Positions 22,727 to 30,230 of a stretch of 48,151 nucleotides of DNA are shown piece after piece. The notes under the pieces are model-generated. The model ran no database searches, was not told the origin of the DNA, and saw nothing but the letters and a program-made list of their open reading frames with translations. Position 1 is the first letter of the stretch. The number at the start of each line of letters is the position of its first letter. Source of the DNA: Bdellovibrionia bacterium (GTDB lineage: Bacteria > Bdellovibrionota > Bdellovibrionia > Bdellovibrionales > JAGQZY01). The position numbers and the translations under genes were made by a program. Location of the stretch: contig JAUHWN010000014.1 in assembly GCA_030424665.1 (NCBI GenBank), forward strand, positions 1 to 48,151. Direction: 5' to 3'.

Positions 22727-24177
22727 GACAGAGGAAGTATTTGAAGTGGGGCCTATTGGGCCTCTTTGTATTTATGAGTTCCTATTCAGTTGCTAATTGG
22801 CGAAGATTTCCAGTGGCACACCAGAATATGGACCAAGAGTTTGAATCCGATGAAGTCCCCTGGAGTCCCCCTAATTATCTAGAAAAATCTCGCGACAGTT
22901 TAGGCTGGGATGAAAATGCCTTCGCCGCCCCCGAGGGAATGAAGAAGCGGGTAGGGTTTTGGGTCAAAATCTATTCTGAATACACAACTCTTCAAGGCGT
23001 TATTCACGACTCCAACCATGTACACATCATCTACGGAAGCGTTGATTTCAATGAAATCATGAATAACGAAAATTTAAGTGACCGGGCTAAGAAGAAACAA
23101 AAGACGAAACTAGTTAAAGAAAAAAAGCTGGAAGTTACCAAGATGCTTAAAAAGCTTCACAAGGTCAAAGACCCGAGTGAGCTTCAGGGTGAAGAGCTGA
23201 GAATTTGGAAGGAATTCGAGACAATCTCTGAAAAGAATAAATTTTTAAGGGCTGCTCGTCGCAATCGAGTTCGTTTTCAGCTCGGACAGTCGGATCGTTT
23301 TATAAAAGGAATTTTTTATTCGGGAAGATATCTCAAGCAAATGGAAGAGACTTTTATGGAAGAGAAACTTCCTATAGAACTAACGAGACTTCCTTTTGTA
23401 GAGAGTTCGTTCAATATTTTTGCCCGTTCCCGTGTCGGTGCTAGCGGTATCTGGCAAATTATGCCCGGTACAGGGCGGGAATACCGCCTTCGAGTCAACT
23501 CACGAGTCGACGAGAGGAATGATCCTTTTAAAGCGACTGAAGCAGCGGCGCGAATTTTAAAAGATAACTACCGAATGCTAAAGTCATGGCCCTTAGCTTT
23601 GACAGCCTATAATCATGGAGCATTTGGGCTGCGCCGAATTGTCCGTCGAAGACAAACCACCGATTTAGTCGAAATTATTGAGAAGGCAACGGCTCGTCGT
23701 TTTGGTTTTGCCTCAGAAAATTTTTACGCCTCTTTTTTAGCGGCCCTCGAAGTTGAGCAAAGTGCAAAGGACTTTTTTGGGGAAGTTAAGTGGAGTAAAA
23801 AGCTAAAAAAGTCACTAGTCGACCTGGATCGTTATTTATCTTGGTCTCAGTTGGTTAAGTGGTTTGATGGCGACGAAGAAATGACTCGCATTTTTAACCC
23901 TCACATTCTCTATCGAGTTCGAAAAGGCTACCTCAAAATCCCAAAGGGTTCCTATATTCGGGTCCCCAGCAAGAACCTTGAGGTTACGATGGAGTGGCTT
24001 AAGAAGAATCCAAAGGTTCTGTCGGCGAAAGGTCGAACCTATCGCGTTCATCGAGGCGATACCTTAAGCCATATTGCCTCTAAATTTCGAATTCGCATTT
24101 CAGCCCTTAAGGATGCCAATAATATTTCGGATCCTCGACGACTTCGCGTCGGTCAAAAGCTCGTAATTCCGGATTAA
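22723..24177 (+). CDS. MltD-like lytic transglycosylase with LysM domain
   Basis: 484 residues starting at GTG 22723. It has an N-terminal membrane signal (LKWGLLGLFVFMSSYSVANW), a charged region to about 200, a family 1 SLT domain (LPIELTRLPFVESSFNIFAR with catalytic Glu227, VGASGIWQIMPGTGR, ALTAYNHG), and a C-terminal LysM (about 438-484: YRVHRGDTLSHIASKF, then RLRVGQKLVIP). Lytic transglycosylases cut glycan strands to 1,6-anhydro ends. It is coupled to dacB by a 4-base overlap, giving a two-enzyme peptidoglycan-remodelling operon. MltD of E. coli usually has two or more LysM repeats; one is clear here. Confidence 0.9.
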   Translation: MRQRKYLKWGLLGLFVFMSSYSVANWRRFPVAHQNMDQEFESDEVPWSPPNYLEKSRDSLGWDENAFAAPEGMKKRVGFWVKIYSEYTTLQGVIHDSNHVHIIYGSVDFNEIMNNENLSDRAKKKQKTKLVKEKKLEVTKMLKKLHKVKDPSELQGEELRIWKEFETISEKNKFLRAARRNRVRFQLGQSDRFIKGIFYSGRYLKQMEETFMEEKLPIELTRLPFVESSFNIFARSRVGASGIWQIMPGTGREYRLRVNSRVDERNDPFKATEAAARILKDNYRMLKSWPLALTAYNHGAFGLRRIVRRRQTTDLVEIIEKATARRFGFASENFYASFLAALEVEQSAKDFFGEVKWSKKLKKSLVDLDRYLSWSQLVKWFDGDEEMTRIFNPHILYRVRKGYLKIPKGSYIRVPSKNLEVTMEWLKKNPKVLSAKGRTYRVHRGDTLSHIASKFRIRISALKDANNISDPRRLRVGQKLVIPD

Positions 24178-24543
24178 TCCTCTAAAAAGTAAAGTGCCGC
24201 TCCGATTGGAGCGGCAACTTGTTAAGGGAGGGAAACAAATCTTATTGGTTCTGAGGTTCGTCCTTCAGGGGGTAAGAGGGAGTTACTCCCTGAAAACAAG
24301 ATTAATCTACCAAAGAAATTTTGATTTGTTTGTAAAAGGGAAGGGCATTTTTGTAAAACAGAAGGGAAATTACCTATTTAGATCATAAGCTTATCTTATT
24401 TTGGTAACAAAAATGAGCCCTTTGAAAACTTATTGCAAAAGCCTCTATCACTTTCTTTTATATCAAGCCAAGGTCGAGGATACTTATTAGTGTCAGCACG
24501 TTCTTAAAAGCTCGCTCAAACAAACTACTAATAGGGGATTTCA
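24178..24543. other. 366-base intergenic region with hairpins upstream of the GGDEF gene
   Basis: No convincing gene. Right after the MltD-like stop is an 8-bp GC-rich hairpin (24196-24215). At 24264-24293 two mutually exclusive stems can form: TTCAGGG with CCCTGAA, or AGGGAGT with ACTCCCT. The rest is AT-rich. An open frame at 24194-24388 has no ATG-proximal Shine-Dalgarno and a low-complexity basic product, so it is not called. The gene at 24544 has AGGGGA before its ATG. The long leader may carry regulation, but no known riboswitch was recognised. Confidence 0.5.
24196..24215 (+). terminator. Possible terminator after the dacB-mltD pair
   Basis: Stem GCCGCTCC / GGAGCGGC (8 bp, loop GATT), 18 bases after the stop codon. 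The following bases (AACTTGTT) make only a weak U-run, so termination may be inefficient. Confidence 0.5.
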
Positions 24544-25401
24544 ATGTCGTTCGTTGGTCAGACACCAATTGCGCTTTCTCGCGCGTCACTGAGTTTAAAA
24601 ACCAAACTCATCATGAGTCTCGGCTTCTTGCTTTTTACTGTTCAAGCGCTCAATATTTTTATTTTTAATCCGGAATTAGACTCACATAACTTAGTTCTCA
24701 TTTCGTTAACTTCAATACTTATTCTATTTTCAGTTTATTTATTGGTCAGTTACTTGGTCGCAAGGCCCATCAGAAAGCTTCGGCGTTTTACCGATCAAAT
24801 AAAGAAGGGGGATTGGGATCAGAAGCTGGAAATCAACAGCCAAGATGAGTTCGAAAGCCTCGGTTTGAGTATCAAGAGTTTACTCAAAGATATGAAAACA
24901 GATGGCCTTACGGGCCTCTATAACCGCAAGTACTTCGATTGTAGGCTGGAGAGTTCCTATCGCAAGGCGAGTAGAAAAGAAAGCCTCCTCGGGCTGATTT
25001 TAATCGACATCGATAACTTCAAAAGAATTAATGATAACTATGGGCACATTCAAGGGGATCGTGTCTTAAAAAGAATGGGGCGAATCTTAAACGAGGAATC
25101 TCGAAAAAAAGACATCGCTTTTCGCTACGGTGGAGAGGAGTTAGGTGTACTTGTTTATGATCTAGGGGCAGAAGATTTGCTGATGCTCGCAGAGCGAATT
25201 AGAAAGCGAATCGAGCAACAAGAATTTCAGTTTGAAGGACAGATTATAAAAGTCACCAGTTCTCTAGGTTGCAGTCATCTAACTCCTCGATTTAAAAGTC
25301 CGGAAGCCTTTGTGCAAGCGGCAGACTTCGCTCTTTACCAAGCGAAGTCAAAAGGGAAAAACCGCAGTTTAATAGCTGAATTTAAAAAACTAGGGGCCTA
25401 G
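24544..25401 (+). CDS. Membrane HAMP-GGDEF diguanylate cyclase
   Basis: 285 residues: two TM segments (about 22-42 and 50-72) with a very short external loop, a HAMP-like linker (RPIRKLRRFTDQIKKGDWDQ, then DEFESLGLSIKSLL), and a GGDEF domain from about 118 (DGLTGLYNRKYFD). Metal and substrate residues are in LIDIDNFKRIND. The signature reads RYGGEEL at 194-200, so Leu replaces the usual Phe; Glu-Glu catalytic residues are kept. The inhibitory RxxD site is present five residues upstream (RKKD, 187-190). It should make c-di-GMP under product inhibition. The tiny external loop suggests sensing within the membrane or by partners. Its end overlaps the convergent endonuclease gene by 4 bases. Confidence 0.88.
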   Translation: MSFVGQTPIALSRASLSLKTKLIMSLGFLLFTVQALNIFIFNPELDSHNLVLISLTSILILFSVYLLVSYLVARPIRKLRRFTDQIKKGDWDQKLEINSQDEFESLGLSIKSLLKDMKTDGLTGLYNRKYFDCRLESSYRKASRKESLLGLILIDIDNFKRINDNYGHIQGDRVLKRMGRILNEESRKKDIAFRYGGEELGVLVYDLGAEDLLMLAERIRKRIEQQEFQFEGQIIKVTSSLGCSHLTPRFKSPEAFVQAADFALYQAKSKGKNRSLIAEFKKLGA

Positions 25402-26414
25402 AAATCATCAACAACATCGACCAGATGTGGAAAATCGATGAAAGGGTTTCTGTTGCCTTGGATCTGAAAAATGAGCTGGTTTCGAAGAGCTTCGTCGTAA
25501 TCAACAGGATCTTCTTGGTGCCATTTTCTTAAGTAAGCTTCCTCAGCAGGAGCAATTGGCATTTCGTATCGAACTGAAAAGTAGAACAGAGCGCGAGCAA
25601 CATTTCCTTTATGGGCACTTGGTGGCTCGTAGTATTGGTTGCGATCACCAGCTGTCAGTTCTGGCATTCCCTCAATTGCTTTGATAGATCCCTTGCGGTT
25701 CATTTCACAATCGAGACCACGAACAGTGACCTGGCTGGAAGAAGTCACATCGACCTCAGCAAATTGTAAATTTCCGCGAGTTGAATTCATTCGACTAGCA
25801 GTCGGGAAAAGGTGGTGAAGGTCACCCTTTTGAATGTCTTTGCCATATTTTTCTTTGTTGAAACGTGATTGGGGCCACGTGTGCTCTGTATTAACGACCT
25901 CGTGCCATGGAATCTCATTGAGACCAGGAGTTTTGTCGCCAGCATTAAAGTCTTGAGCTGTATAAGAGTGCCCACAGTAAACATCTAAAACTGAGAGTTC
26001 ACCAGTTTCAGCCTGGTTAAGATGAAGGTGGCCAAAGAGCCATTTTCGAGCTGTTTTGTAAGAGAGTGATTTATGTTCAAAGCACTCCTGTCCAGATTGA
26101 GCTTCACGACAACTATCTACGAGTTGATCGGCCTGACCAGGAATTTTGATATGAGCTTTAGAAATGTGATCTCGAATCATTTGTTTTTGATCGTTATTGT
26201 GACTGGCACTACAGCTATAGAGTTCAGGAGAGTAGTAGTCAGTCGCTTCTTGGTAGTAAAGAGTTAACTCTGGATTGAGTTCTTCGAGTCCCTCTGACCA
26301 ATCGAACTCGGGAACTTCGAGGCGATCCGTATAAAGTGCATGGGCATTTAAACTAATGCCGATTATTCCTAGCCACAAAAATCTAACTAAAAGTGATTTT
26401 AAACTTTGATTCAT
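25398..26414 (-). CDS. Secreted endonuclease I (EndA/Dns-like)
   Basis: 338 residues with a signal peptide (cleavage after AHA, about residue 26). The catalytic core is that of endonuclease I: NTEHTWPQSRF with the general-base His, DLHHLFPTASRMNSTRGNLQF, and later KGNVARALFYFSVRY. These His-Asn (beta-beta-alpha metal) nucleases cut DNA unspecifically in the periplasm or outside the cell. Six or more cysteines suggest disulfides. GAGG precedes the ATG by about eight bases. Together with the EEP nuclease at 11223-12368 it gives the region two exported nucleases. Confidence 0.9.
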   Translation of the reverse strand: MNQSLKSLLVRFLWLGIIGISLNAHALYTDRLEVPEFDWSEGLEELNPELTLYYQEATDYYSPELYSCSASHNNDQKQMIRDHISKAHIKIPGQADQLVDSCREAQSGQECFEHKSLSYKTARKWLFGHLHLNQAETGELSVLDVYCGHSYTAQDFNAGDKTPGLNEIPWHEVVNTEHTWPQSRFNKEKYGKDIQKGDLHHLFPTASRMNSTRGNLQFAEVDVTSSSQVTVRGLDCEMNRKGSIKAIEGMPELTAGDRNQYYEPPSAHKGNVARALFYFSVRYEMPIAPAEEAYLRKWHQEDPVDYDEALRNQLIFQIQGNRNPFIDFPHLVDVVDDF

Positions 26415-26572
26415 TTTGTTTACCTCGTTTCTTAACCCTGAACTTGCTATAGATCAGCATTAGGCAAAAGAAAACGAATATTTAGGTGTTTAGAAATAAT
26501 TTCGAGAGAAGACAAATTAGACTGACAATCTACTGGAGAAAGCGTCAGAAGAATTGAAAGCTTTATAGAAAA

Positions 26573-26589
26573 GGGCGCAAACTGCGCCC
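26573..26589 (-). terminator. Terminator of the tdk-upp-hpt operon
   Basis: Stem GGGCGCA / TGCGCCC with a three-base loop, 8 bases downstream of the hpt stop. On the minus strand it is followed by TTTTCTAT, a partial U-run. Confidence 0.7.
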
Positions 26590-26596
26590 AAATACA

Positions 26597-27121
26597 CTAG
26601 TTGAGGTTCTCAGCTTGGGCAATATACGGGAGATTTCTGTAATACCCCTCATAGTCGAGGCCGTAACCAACAACAAATTGATTCTTAATTTCAAACCCAA
26701 CCATGTCGACATGGCACTCTTCTTTGAGAGCTTCGGGTTTGAGAAGTAGGCTACAGGTAGTGAGCGACTTGGGTTTTCGGCTTTCGATAGTTCTTTTGAG
26801 GTAATTCATAGTCAATCCAGTGTCGACAATATCTTCGATCAAAAGAACGTTCTTGCCCTCCATCGTATGATTGAGGTCCAGAGTCACTCTGACTTCACCA
26901 GACGAAGAGGTTCCTTCGTAGCTTGAAACACCAAAAAATTCGCAGGTCAGATCGAGATCGACTTCGCGAATAAGGTCAGCAAAAAACATAAATGAACCTT
27001 TTAGAACACAAATAGCGATAAGGTCTTCACCTTGAAATTTATCGGTGATGTCTTTTCCCAGCTGTTTAATTCTTTCAGAAAGCTGCTGCTCATCGATCAT
27101 TTTAGAAAGTTTCAATTCCAT
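26597..27121 (-). CDS. hpt: Hypoxanthine phosphoribosyltransferase
   Basis: 174 residues. Purine phosphoribosyltransferase signatures are seen: VLKGSFMFFADLIREV, SSYEGTSSSGEVRV (flexible catalytic loop), the PRPP-binding LLIEDIVDTGLTM, and VGYGLDYEGYYRNLPYIA at the C terminus. The enzyme salvages hypoxanthine (and often guanine) to the nucleotide with PRPP. GGCGGA lies before the ATG and upp ends 8 bases upstream. It is the last gene of the salvage operon. Confidence 0.95.
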   Translation of the reverse strand: MELKLSKMIDEQQLSERIKQLGKDITDKFQGEDLIAICVLKGSFMFFADLIREVDLDLTCEFFGVSSYEGTSSSGEVRVTLDLNHTMEGKNVLLIEDIVDTGLTMNYLKRTIESRKPKSLTTCSLLLKPEALKEECHVDMVGFEIKNQFVVGYGLDYEGYYRNLPYIAQAENLN

Positions 27122-27129
27122 AGTTCCGC

Positions 27130-27921
27130 CTAAACGTAAGAGTTATTCAAAAGTTCGCCGATTCCACCAGCTCCGGGAACAATATACTGTTTATCGTTAA
27201 GTCCCTTTTCCTGATCCCAAAGAGCGCCAGGTACAGACTTTAATGCTTCTTCGCTCGATAGTCCACGGTCCAAACGAACTGAATAGATAATTACGTCTGG
27301 GTGGGCCTCGGTAATGCGCTTAAGGTATTCTGGGGTCACGATCAGGTGCAAGGCGATATATTTCTTGGCTGGCCCCTCAATGCAGGTTTTGTAGTAGTCC
27401 ACAGCTTCAACAATGGTTCCGCCAGTAGCTCCCATGGGGTCGGGAAAAAGAACGATTCGGTCCTTCACGTCGCCACCAATTTTTGTGGCGCCAAGTTCGG
27501 TGCCCGTAACTGCCTCTTCTTTGTTAGTTTGACGAGAAGCAAGAATGTGATCTTGTCTCACGAAATCAGGGTTCAAGATGTAATTCAAAAGATTGTAACA
27601 AATTTGACTGGGGTAGGTTCCGGCCCGAGCCAAGTTGACCGTTACTGCCTGTTGTTCTTGAACAATTATACTGGCATTTAATTTCTGATCAGGATGAAAC
27701 TCGGTCATTCTTGTATCCCAATGGACGTTCTGCCGCGGAAATTCGCCATTTATGACCGTCTGAACAAGTCCTCTGTAAATGTATTCAATGAAATTATTAA
27801 TCTGTGGTTGTTTGCAATTGGGGTGCGAAAGTTGAGCTAACCAAGTCGTAAGAGAAGGGTTATCGAGGATATGAACCTGGGGTCCATACTGATGTTCCAT
27901 TTCACTCAATTTATACGACAT
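27130..27921 (-). CDS. upp: Uracil phosphoribosyltransferase-like
   Basis: About 263 residues from the ATG at 27921, which has AAGGAG nine bases upstream; a GTG at 27945 lies inside tdk and is less likely. The PRPP-binding motif DPMGATGGTIVEAV and the C-terminal YIVPGAGGIGELL are those of UPRTase, which converts uracil to UMP. It is longer than the usual 210 residues and divergent in the N-terminal half (an uncommon segment HWDTRMTEFHPDQKLNASII). It overlaps the end of tdk by 11 bases. Pyrimidine specificity is inferred from the motif and neighbours. Confidence 0.85.
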   Translation of the reverse strand: MSYKLSEMEHQYGPQVHILDNPSLTTWLAQLSHPNCKQPQINNFIEYIYRGLVQTVINGEFPRQNVHWDTRMTEFHPDQKLNASIIVQEQQAVTVNLARAGTYPSQICYNLLNYILNPDFVRQDHILASRQTNKEEAVTGTELGATKIGGDVKDRIVLFPDPMGATGGTIVEAVDYYKTCIEGPAKKYIALHLIVTPEYLKRITEAHPDVIIYSVRLDRGLSSEEALKSVPGALWDQEKGLNDKQYIVPGAGGIGELLNNSYV

Positions 27922-28537
27922 GGTCCGCGACTCCTTGACTGCCACCGCCTTGGGAAACCCGTTTTGCTGCGAGTTTCACCGAATGGGGATTGTGATGTTT
28001 TAGGCATCGAGGTTCGTACTGTTCCTGTCCGCCTACTAAAATATCATCACTATTAGCAACAAGTCGTTGGGTTCGGCTAGCAGGACTTTGGCAAATGGCA
28101 CAGTTTGCAAATTTTTTATCAACGCGATCAGCTTGGGCAAGAATTTGTGGCATTGGTCCAAAGCCCAAGCCCTGCCAATCCAGGTCTAAGCCCGATACGA
28201 CGATATGGTATTCCTTGAGAACCCAGTGATTGAGAATTTCAATAATTTCTTCGTCGAGAAATTGCACTTCATCAATGAGGATCAAGCGCGTTTCGGGTTT
28301 AATTCGGTGGCCGATTTCAGCGGCGCGATCGACCGGGGTACAAACTATTTTTCCGCCATTGTGAGAAACGATTTCGGTGCGGCTGTAGCGATCGTCAATT
28401 CGCGGTTTAAAGGCCTGATAGGCCGTCGTACCGAGCTCTTCGGCGCGCTTTATAAGAGACTCCGTTTTGCCCGAAAACATACATCCGGTGATAACTTCTA
28501 AAATACCTTTAGTGGGTGCCTTATCATGAGTGTTCAA
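27911..28537 (-). CDS. tdk: Thymidine kinase (type II, TK1-like)
   Basis: 208 residues starting at TTG 28537, behind GGGAGGGGG. The P-loop is TGCMFSGKT (17-25) and the Walker B/base region IDEVQFLDEE (88-97). A zinc site appears in CAICQSPASRTQR and the later EPRCLKHH. Type II enzymes phosphorylate thymidine to dTMP. It leads the leftward tdk-upp-hpt run, overlapping upp by 11 bases, which groups thymidine, uracil and hypoxanthine salvage. Confidence 0.94.
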   Translation of the reverse strand: MNTHDKAPTKGILEVITGCMFSGKTESLIKRAEELGTTAYQAFKPRIDDRYSRTEIVSHNGGKIVCTPVDRAAEIGHRIKPETRLILIDEVQFLDEEIIEILNHWVLKEYHIVVSGLDLDWQGLGFGPMPQILAQADRVDKKFANCAICQSPASRTQRLVANSDDILVGGQEQYEPRCLKHHNPHSVKLAAKRVSQGGGSQGVADHVV

Positions 28538-28562
28538 GTGTTCCCCCTCCCGATATGATAGG

Positions 28563-28589
28563 ACTATAGAGGAGGTCTCAAGTGGTCAA
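28563..28589 (-). promoter_or_regulatory. Possible promoter for tdk-upp-hpt
   Basis: On the minus strand TTGACC (28589-28584) and TATAGT (28568-28563) are 15 bases apart, a slightly short spacing, about 25 bases before the tdk start. An alternative -10 (TATCAT) lies just downstream. Confidence 0.35.
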
Positions 28590-28609
28590 GTATTGCCGGC
28601 GGCCGAGCT

Positions 28610-29560
28610 CTAACGCGCTCCAGTAAGCGCTGAACGAATCATAAAAACAAACTCAGATTCTCCAGCTCGAAAATCGGGGGAATTAAAAATGTCGTCAAAA
28701 ACTGGGTTTCCGATTTCGGGAATCGTGTCTTCACTTTCTAAGATCTCTCTGGGGATAACTCCCAATACATAGATAGCGCCTTTGTGGGGGAGTTGGGCCT
28801 CCCATTCGGCAACTACTTCGAATTCGGTTTCGGACTCGGGCTCTGCACCAAGTCGAAAGCCCCTGACCAGTCTGATTTGTAGGAGACTCGAGCTTTCTCG
28901 AATGAGACTGGTCGTAATAACCAGTTGAACACCTTCTCTAAACTCTTCCTGCTGGGCTCGGGAACCGAGAAAAAATCGAATTTCTTTTCCGGCCGTGTTG
29001 TTTCTAAATGGAGCCGAAGATCTCAGTCGCAATTGTCCCGACGCCAGGATTTCTGATTGAGTCCCTAAGATTCCAATGATCGAGTCTAAACCCTGGAACT
29101 CGTCTTTTCCCTGATTGCGAATGGAAGCAAGGGTATCGAGGCCTATTTCGCCAAACTGGTAGTAAAGATCAATTTGTCTTTGCGCATTCGCTGTAGGTGT
29201 TGCGCTGGGAGTGGGACTGGGAGTTGCTATCAAGTTTTCTGAAGGGACCTCGGTATCACTGCTGGTTTCTCTTTCGTCCTCAGGAAAGGAATCTGTAGGC
29301 TCTTCGTCAATGGAGTAGTTTTGTTTGGCAGTTCTCGGCACTTCCACATCAAAAGCGCGATCGCTTCGTTGACTGCGAATGAAAAGGGCAGCTATAGACA
29401 CAAGAAATACGAGGGCGATCAGCTGAAAGATCAAACTCTTAACAAGCCGATTAAAAAAGGGTGCCTTCTTCGGTTGATAGCGTTCCATATCAACACCGCA
29501 CGAAGCACAGTATTTATCTTCGGGTTGTTCAAAACCACATTTGGGGCAGTTCACCATCAT
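28610..29560 (-). CDS. Zinc-ribbon, single-TM protein of unknown function
   Basis: 316 residues from the ATG at 29560, with AAAGGG about seven bases upstream; an upstream extension is possible but would put about 47 non-homologous-looking residues before the zinc ribbon. Residues 5-23 form a double-CxxC zinc ribbon (CPKCGFEQPEDKYCASCG). A TM helix follows (about 43-62: LIFQLIALVFLVSIAALFI), then an acidic Ser/Thr/Pro linker and a 180-residue domain, probably periplasmic, with beta-rich text (LVITTSLIRESSSLLQIRLV). I do not recognise the outer domain. It diverges from the dcw operon promoter. Confidence 0.7.
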   Translation of the reverse strand: MMVNCPKCGFEQPEDKYCASCGVDMERYQPKKAPFFNRLVKSLIFQLIALVFLVSIAALFIRSQRSDRAFDVEVPRTAKQNYSIDEEPTDSFPEDERETSSDTEVPSENLIATPSPTPSATPTANAQRQIDLYYQFGEIGLDTLASIRNQGKDEFQGLDSIIGILGTQSEILASGQLRLRSSAPFRNNTAGKEIRFFLGSRAQQEEFREGVQLVITTSLIRESSSLLQIRLVRGFRLGAEPESETEFEVVAEWEAQLPHKGAIYVLGVIPREILESEDTIPEIGNPVFDDIFNSPDFRAGESEFVFMIRSALTGAR

Positions 29561-29630
29561 GGCGCACCCTTTCAGTCCTTTATCTAAGTCTAACACAGCC
29601 AGACACTGGCCAAGAAACGATCTATGACGC

Positions 29631-29659
29631 TTGACGCAAAGAATCGATATCCTTAATGT
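29631..29659 (+). promoter_or_regulatory. Predicted sigma70 promoter of the dcw cluster
   Basis: TTGACG (29631-29636) and TAATGT (29654-29659), exactly 17 bases apart, about 100 bases upstream of mraZ. The -10 box overlaps the first GTGG box of the array that follows, so a protein bound there would block this promoter. Confidence 0.65.
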
Positions 29660-29691
29660 GGGTAAAGGTGGTGAAAAGTGGAATAATGTGG
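29658..29691 (+). promoter_or_regulatory. Predicted MraZ operator: four GTGG boxes at 10-bp period
   Basis: GTGG occurs at 29658, 29668, 29678 and 29688, each followed by G, T or A, with A-rich spacers. MraZ is known in other bacteria to bind arrays of short G-rich repeats (TGGGN or AAAGTG types) about one helical turn apart in its own promoter and repress the dcw operon. Position directly on and after the -10 box fits autorepression. A 6-bp hairpin (AGGTCC / GGACCT, 29702-29719) follows in the leader. Confidence 0.75.
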
Positions 29692-29759
29692 AACTGACCA
29701 AAGGTCCATGGAAGGACCTGTTCCATCTTCCCCTTTATTAATTCTAGGACGGAGTTAAG

Positions 29760-30230
29760 GTGAAAGCAATTTTTCGCGGTCGATTTCATGCAAAGCTTGA
29801 TGGTAAGGGGCGCCTATCCCTGCCGGCGGGATTGCGTGGTTGTTTTCAGGAAGACTCCATACAGGCTGTTATTACGAATTCGATTTATAAAAAGTCCCCC
29901 TGTCTGGATATCTATTTGCCGGATGAGTGGGAGAAGCTCGAGGCAAAGATCGACAAGCTCTCAAAATTGAAACCATCCGTTCAAGCTTATCAGCGATTTT
30001 ATATCTCTGGTGGCCAGTCAATTGAAGCCGACTCACAGTCTCGAATTTTACTTCCCAAAAGTCTTCGATCCTACGCAGGTCTAAAAGGTGAGGTCGTACT
30101 CGTGGGAATGGGTAATAAACTTGAGCTTTGGGATGAGAGCCAGTGGAATAAAGTTCACAGCAATCTTGCGCAAAACTTTGAAGAAACTTTGGCCGAAATC
30201 GCAGAGCTAGAATTACAAGGAGACGAATAG
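29760..30230 (+). CDS. mraZ: Transcriptional regulator MraZ
   Basis: 156 residues starting at GTG 29760 with GGAG upstream. Two AbrB-like (SpoVT/MraZ) beta modules carry the conserved DxxxR motifs: LDGKGRLSLPAGLR near the N terminus and ADSQSRILLPKSLR in the second half, followed by KGEVVLVGMGNKLELWDE. MraZ forms ring oligomers and represses the dcw promoter. It is the first gene of the cluster and touches rsmH by one base. The repeat array upstream is its likely operator. Confidence 0.95.
   Translation: MKAIFRGRFHAKLDGKGRLSLPAGLRGCFQEDSIQAVITNSIYKKSPCLDIYLPDEWEKLEAKIDKLSKLKPSVQAYQRFYISGGQSIEADSQSRILLPKSLRSYAGLKGEVVLVGMGNKLELWDESQWNKVHSNLAQNFEETLAEIAELELQGDE

Noticed and set aside
24194-24388. 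Open frame of about 64 codons in the intergenic region after the transglycosylase
   Set aside because: It overlaps a hairpin, lacks a ribosome site, and the product is basic low-complexity text with no domain-like pattern.
24388-24543. GCAAAAGCCT and GCCAAGGTCGAGG segments resembling pieces of a c-di-GMP (GEMM) riboswitch before the cyclase gene
   Set aside because: The conserved paired stems and tetraloop/receptor of GEMM could not be built; similarity is limited to short words.
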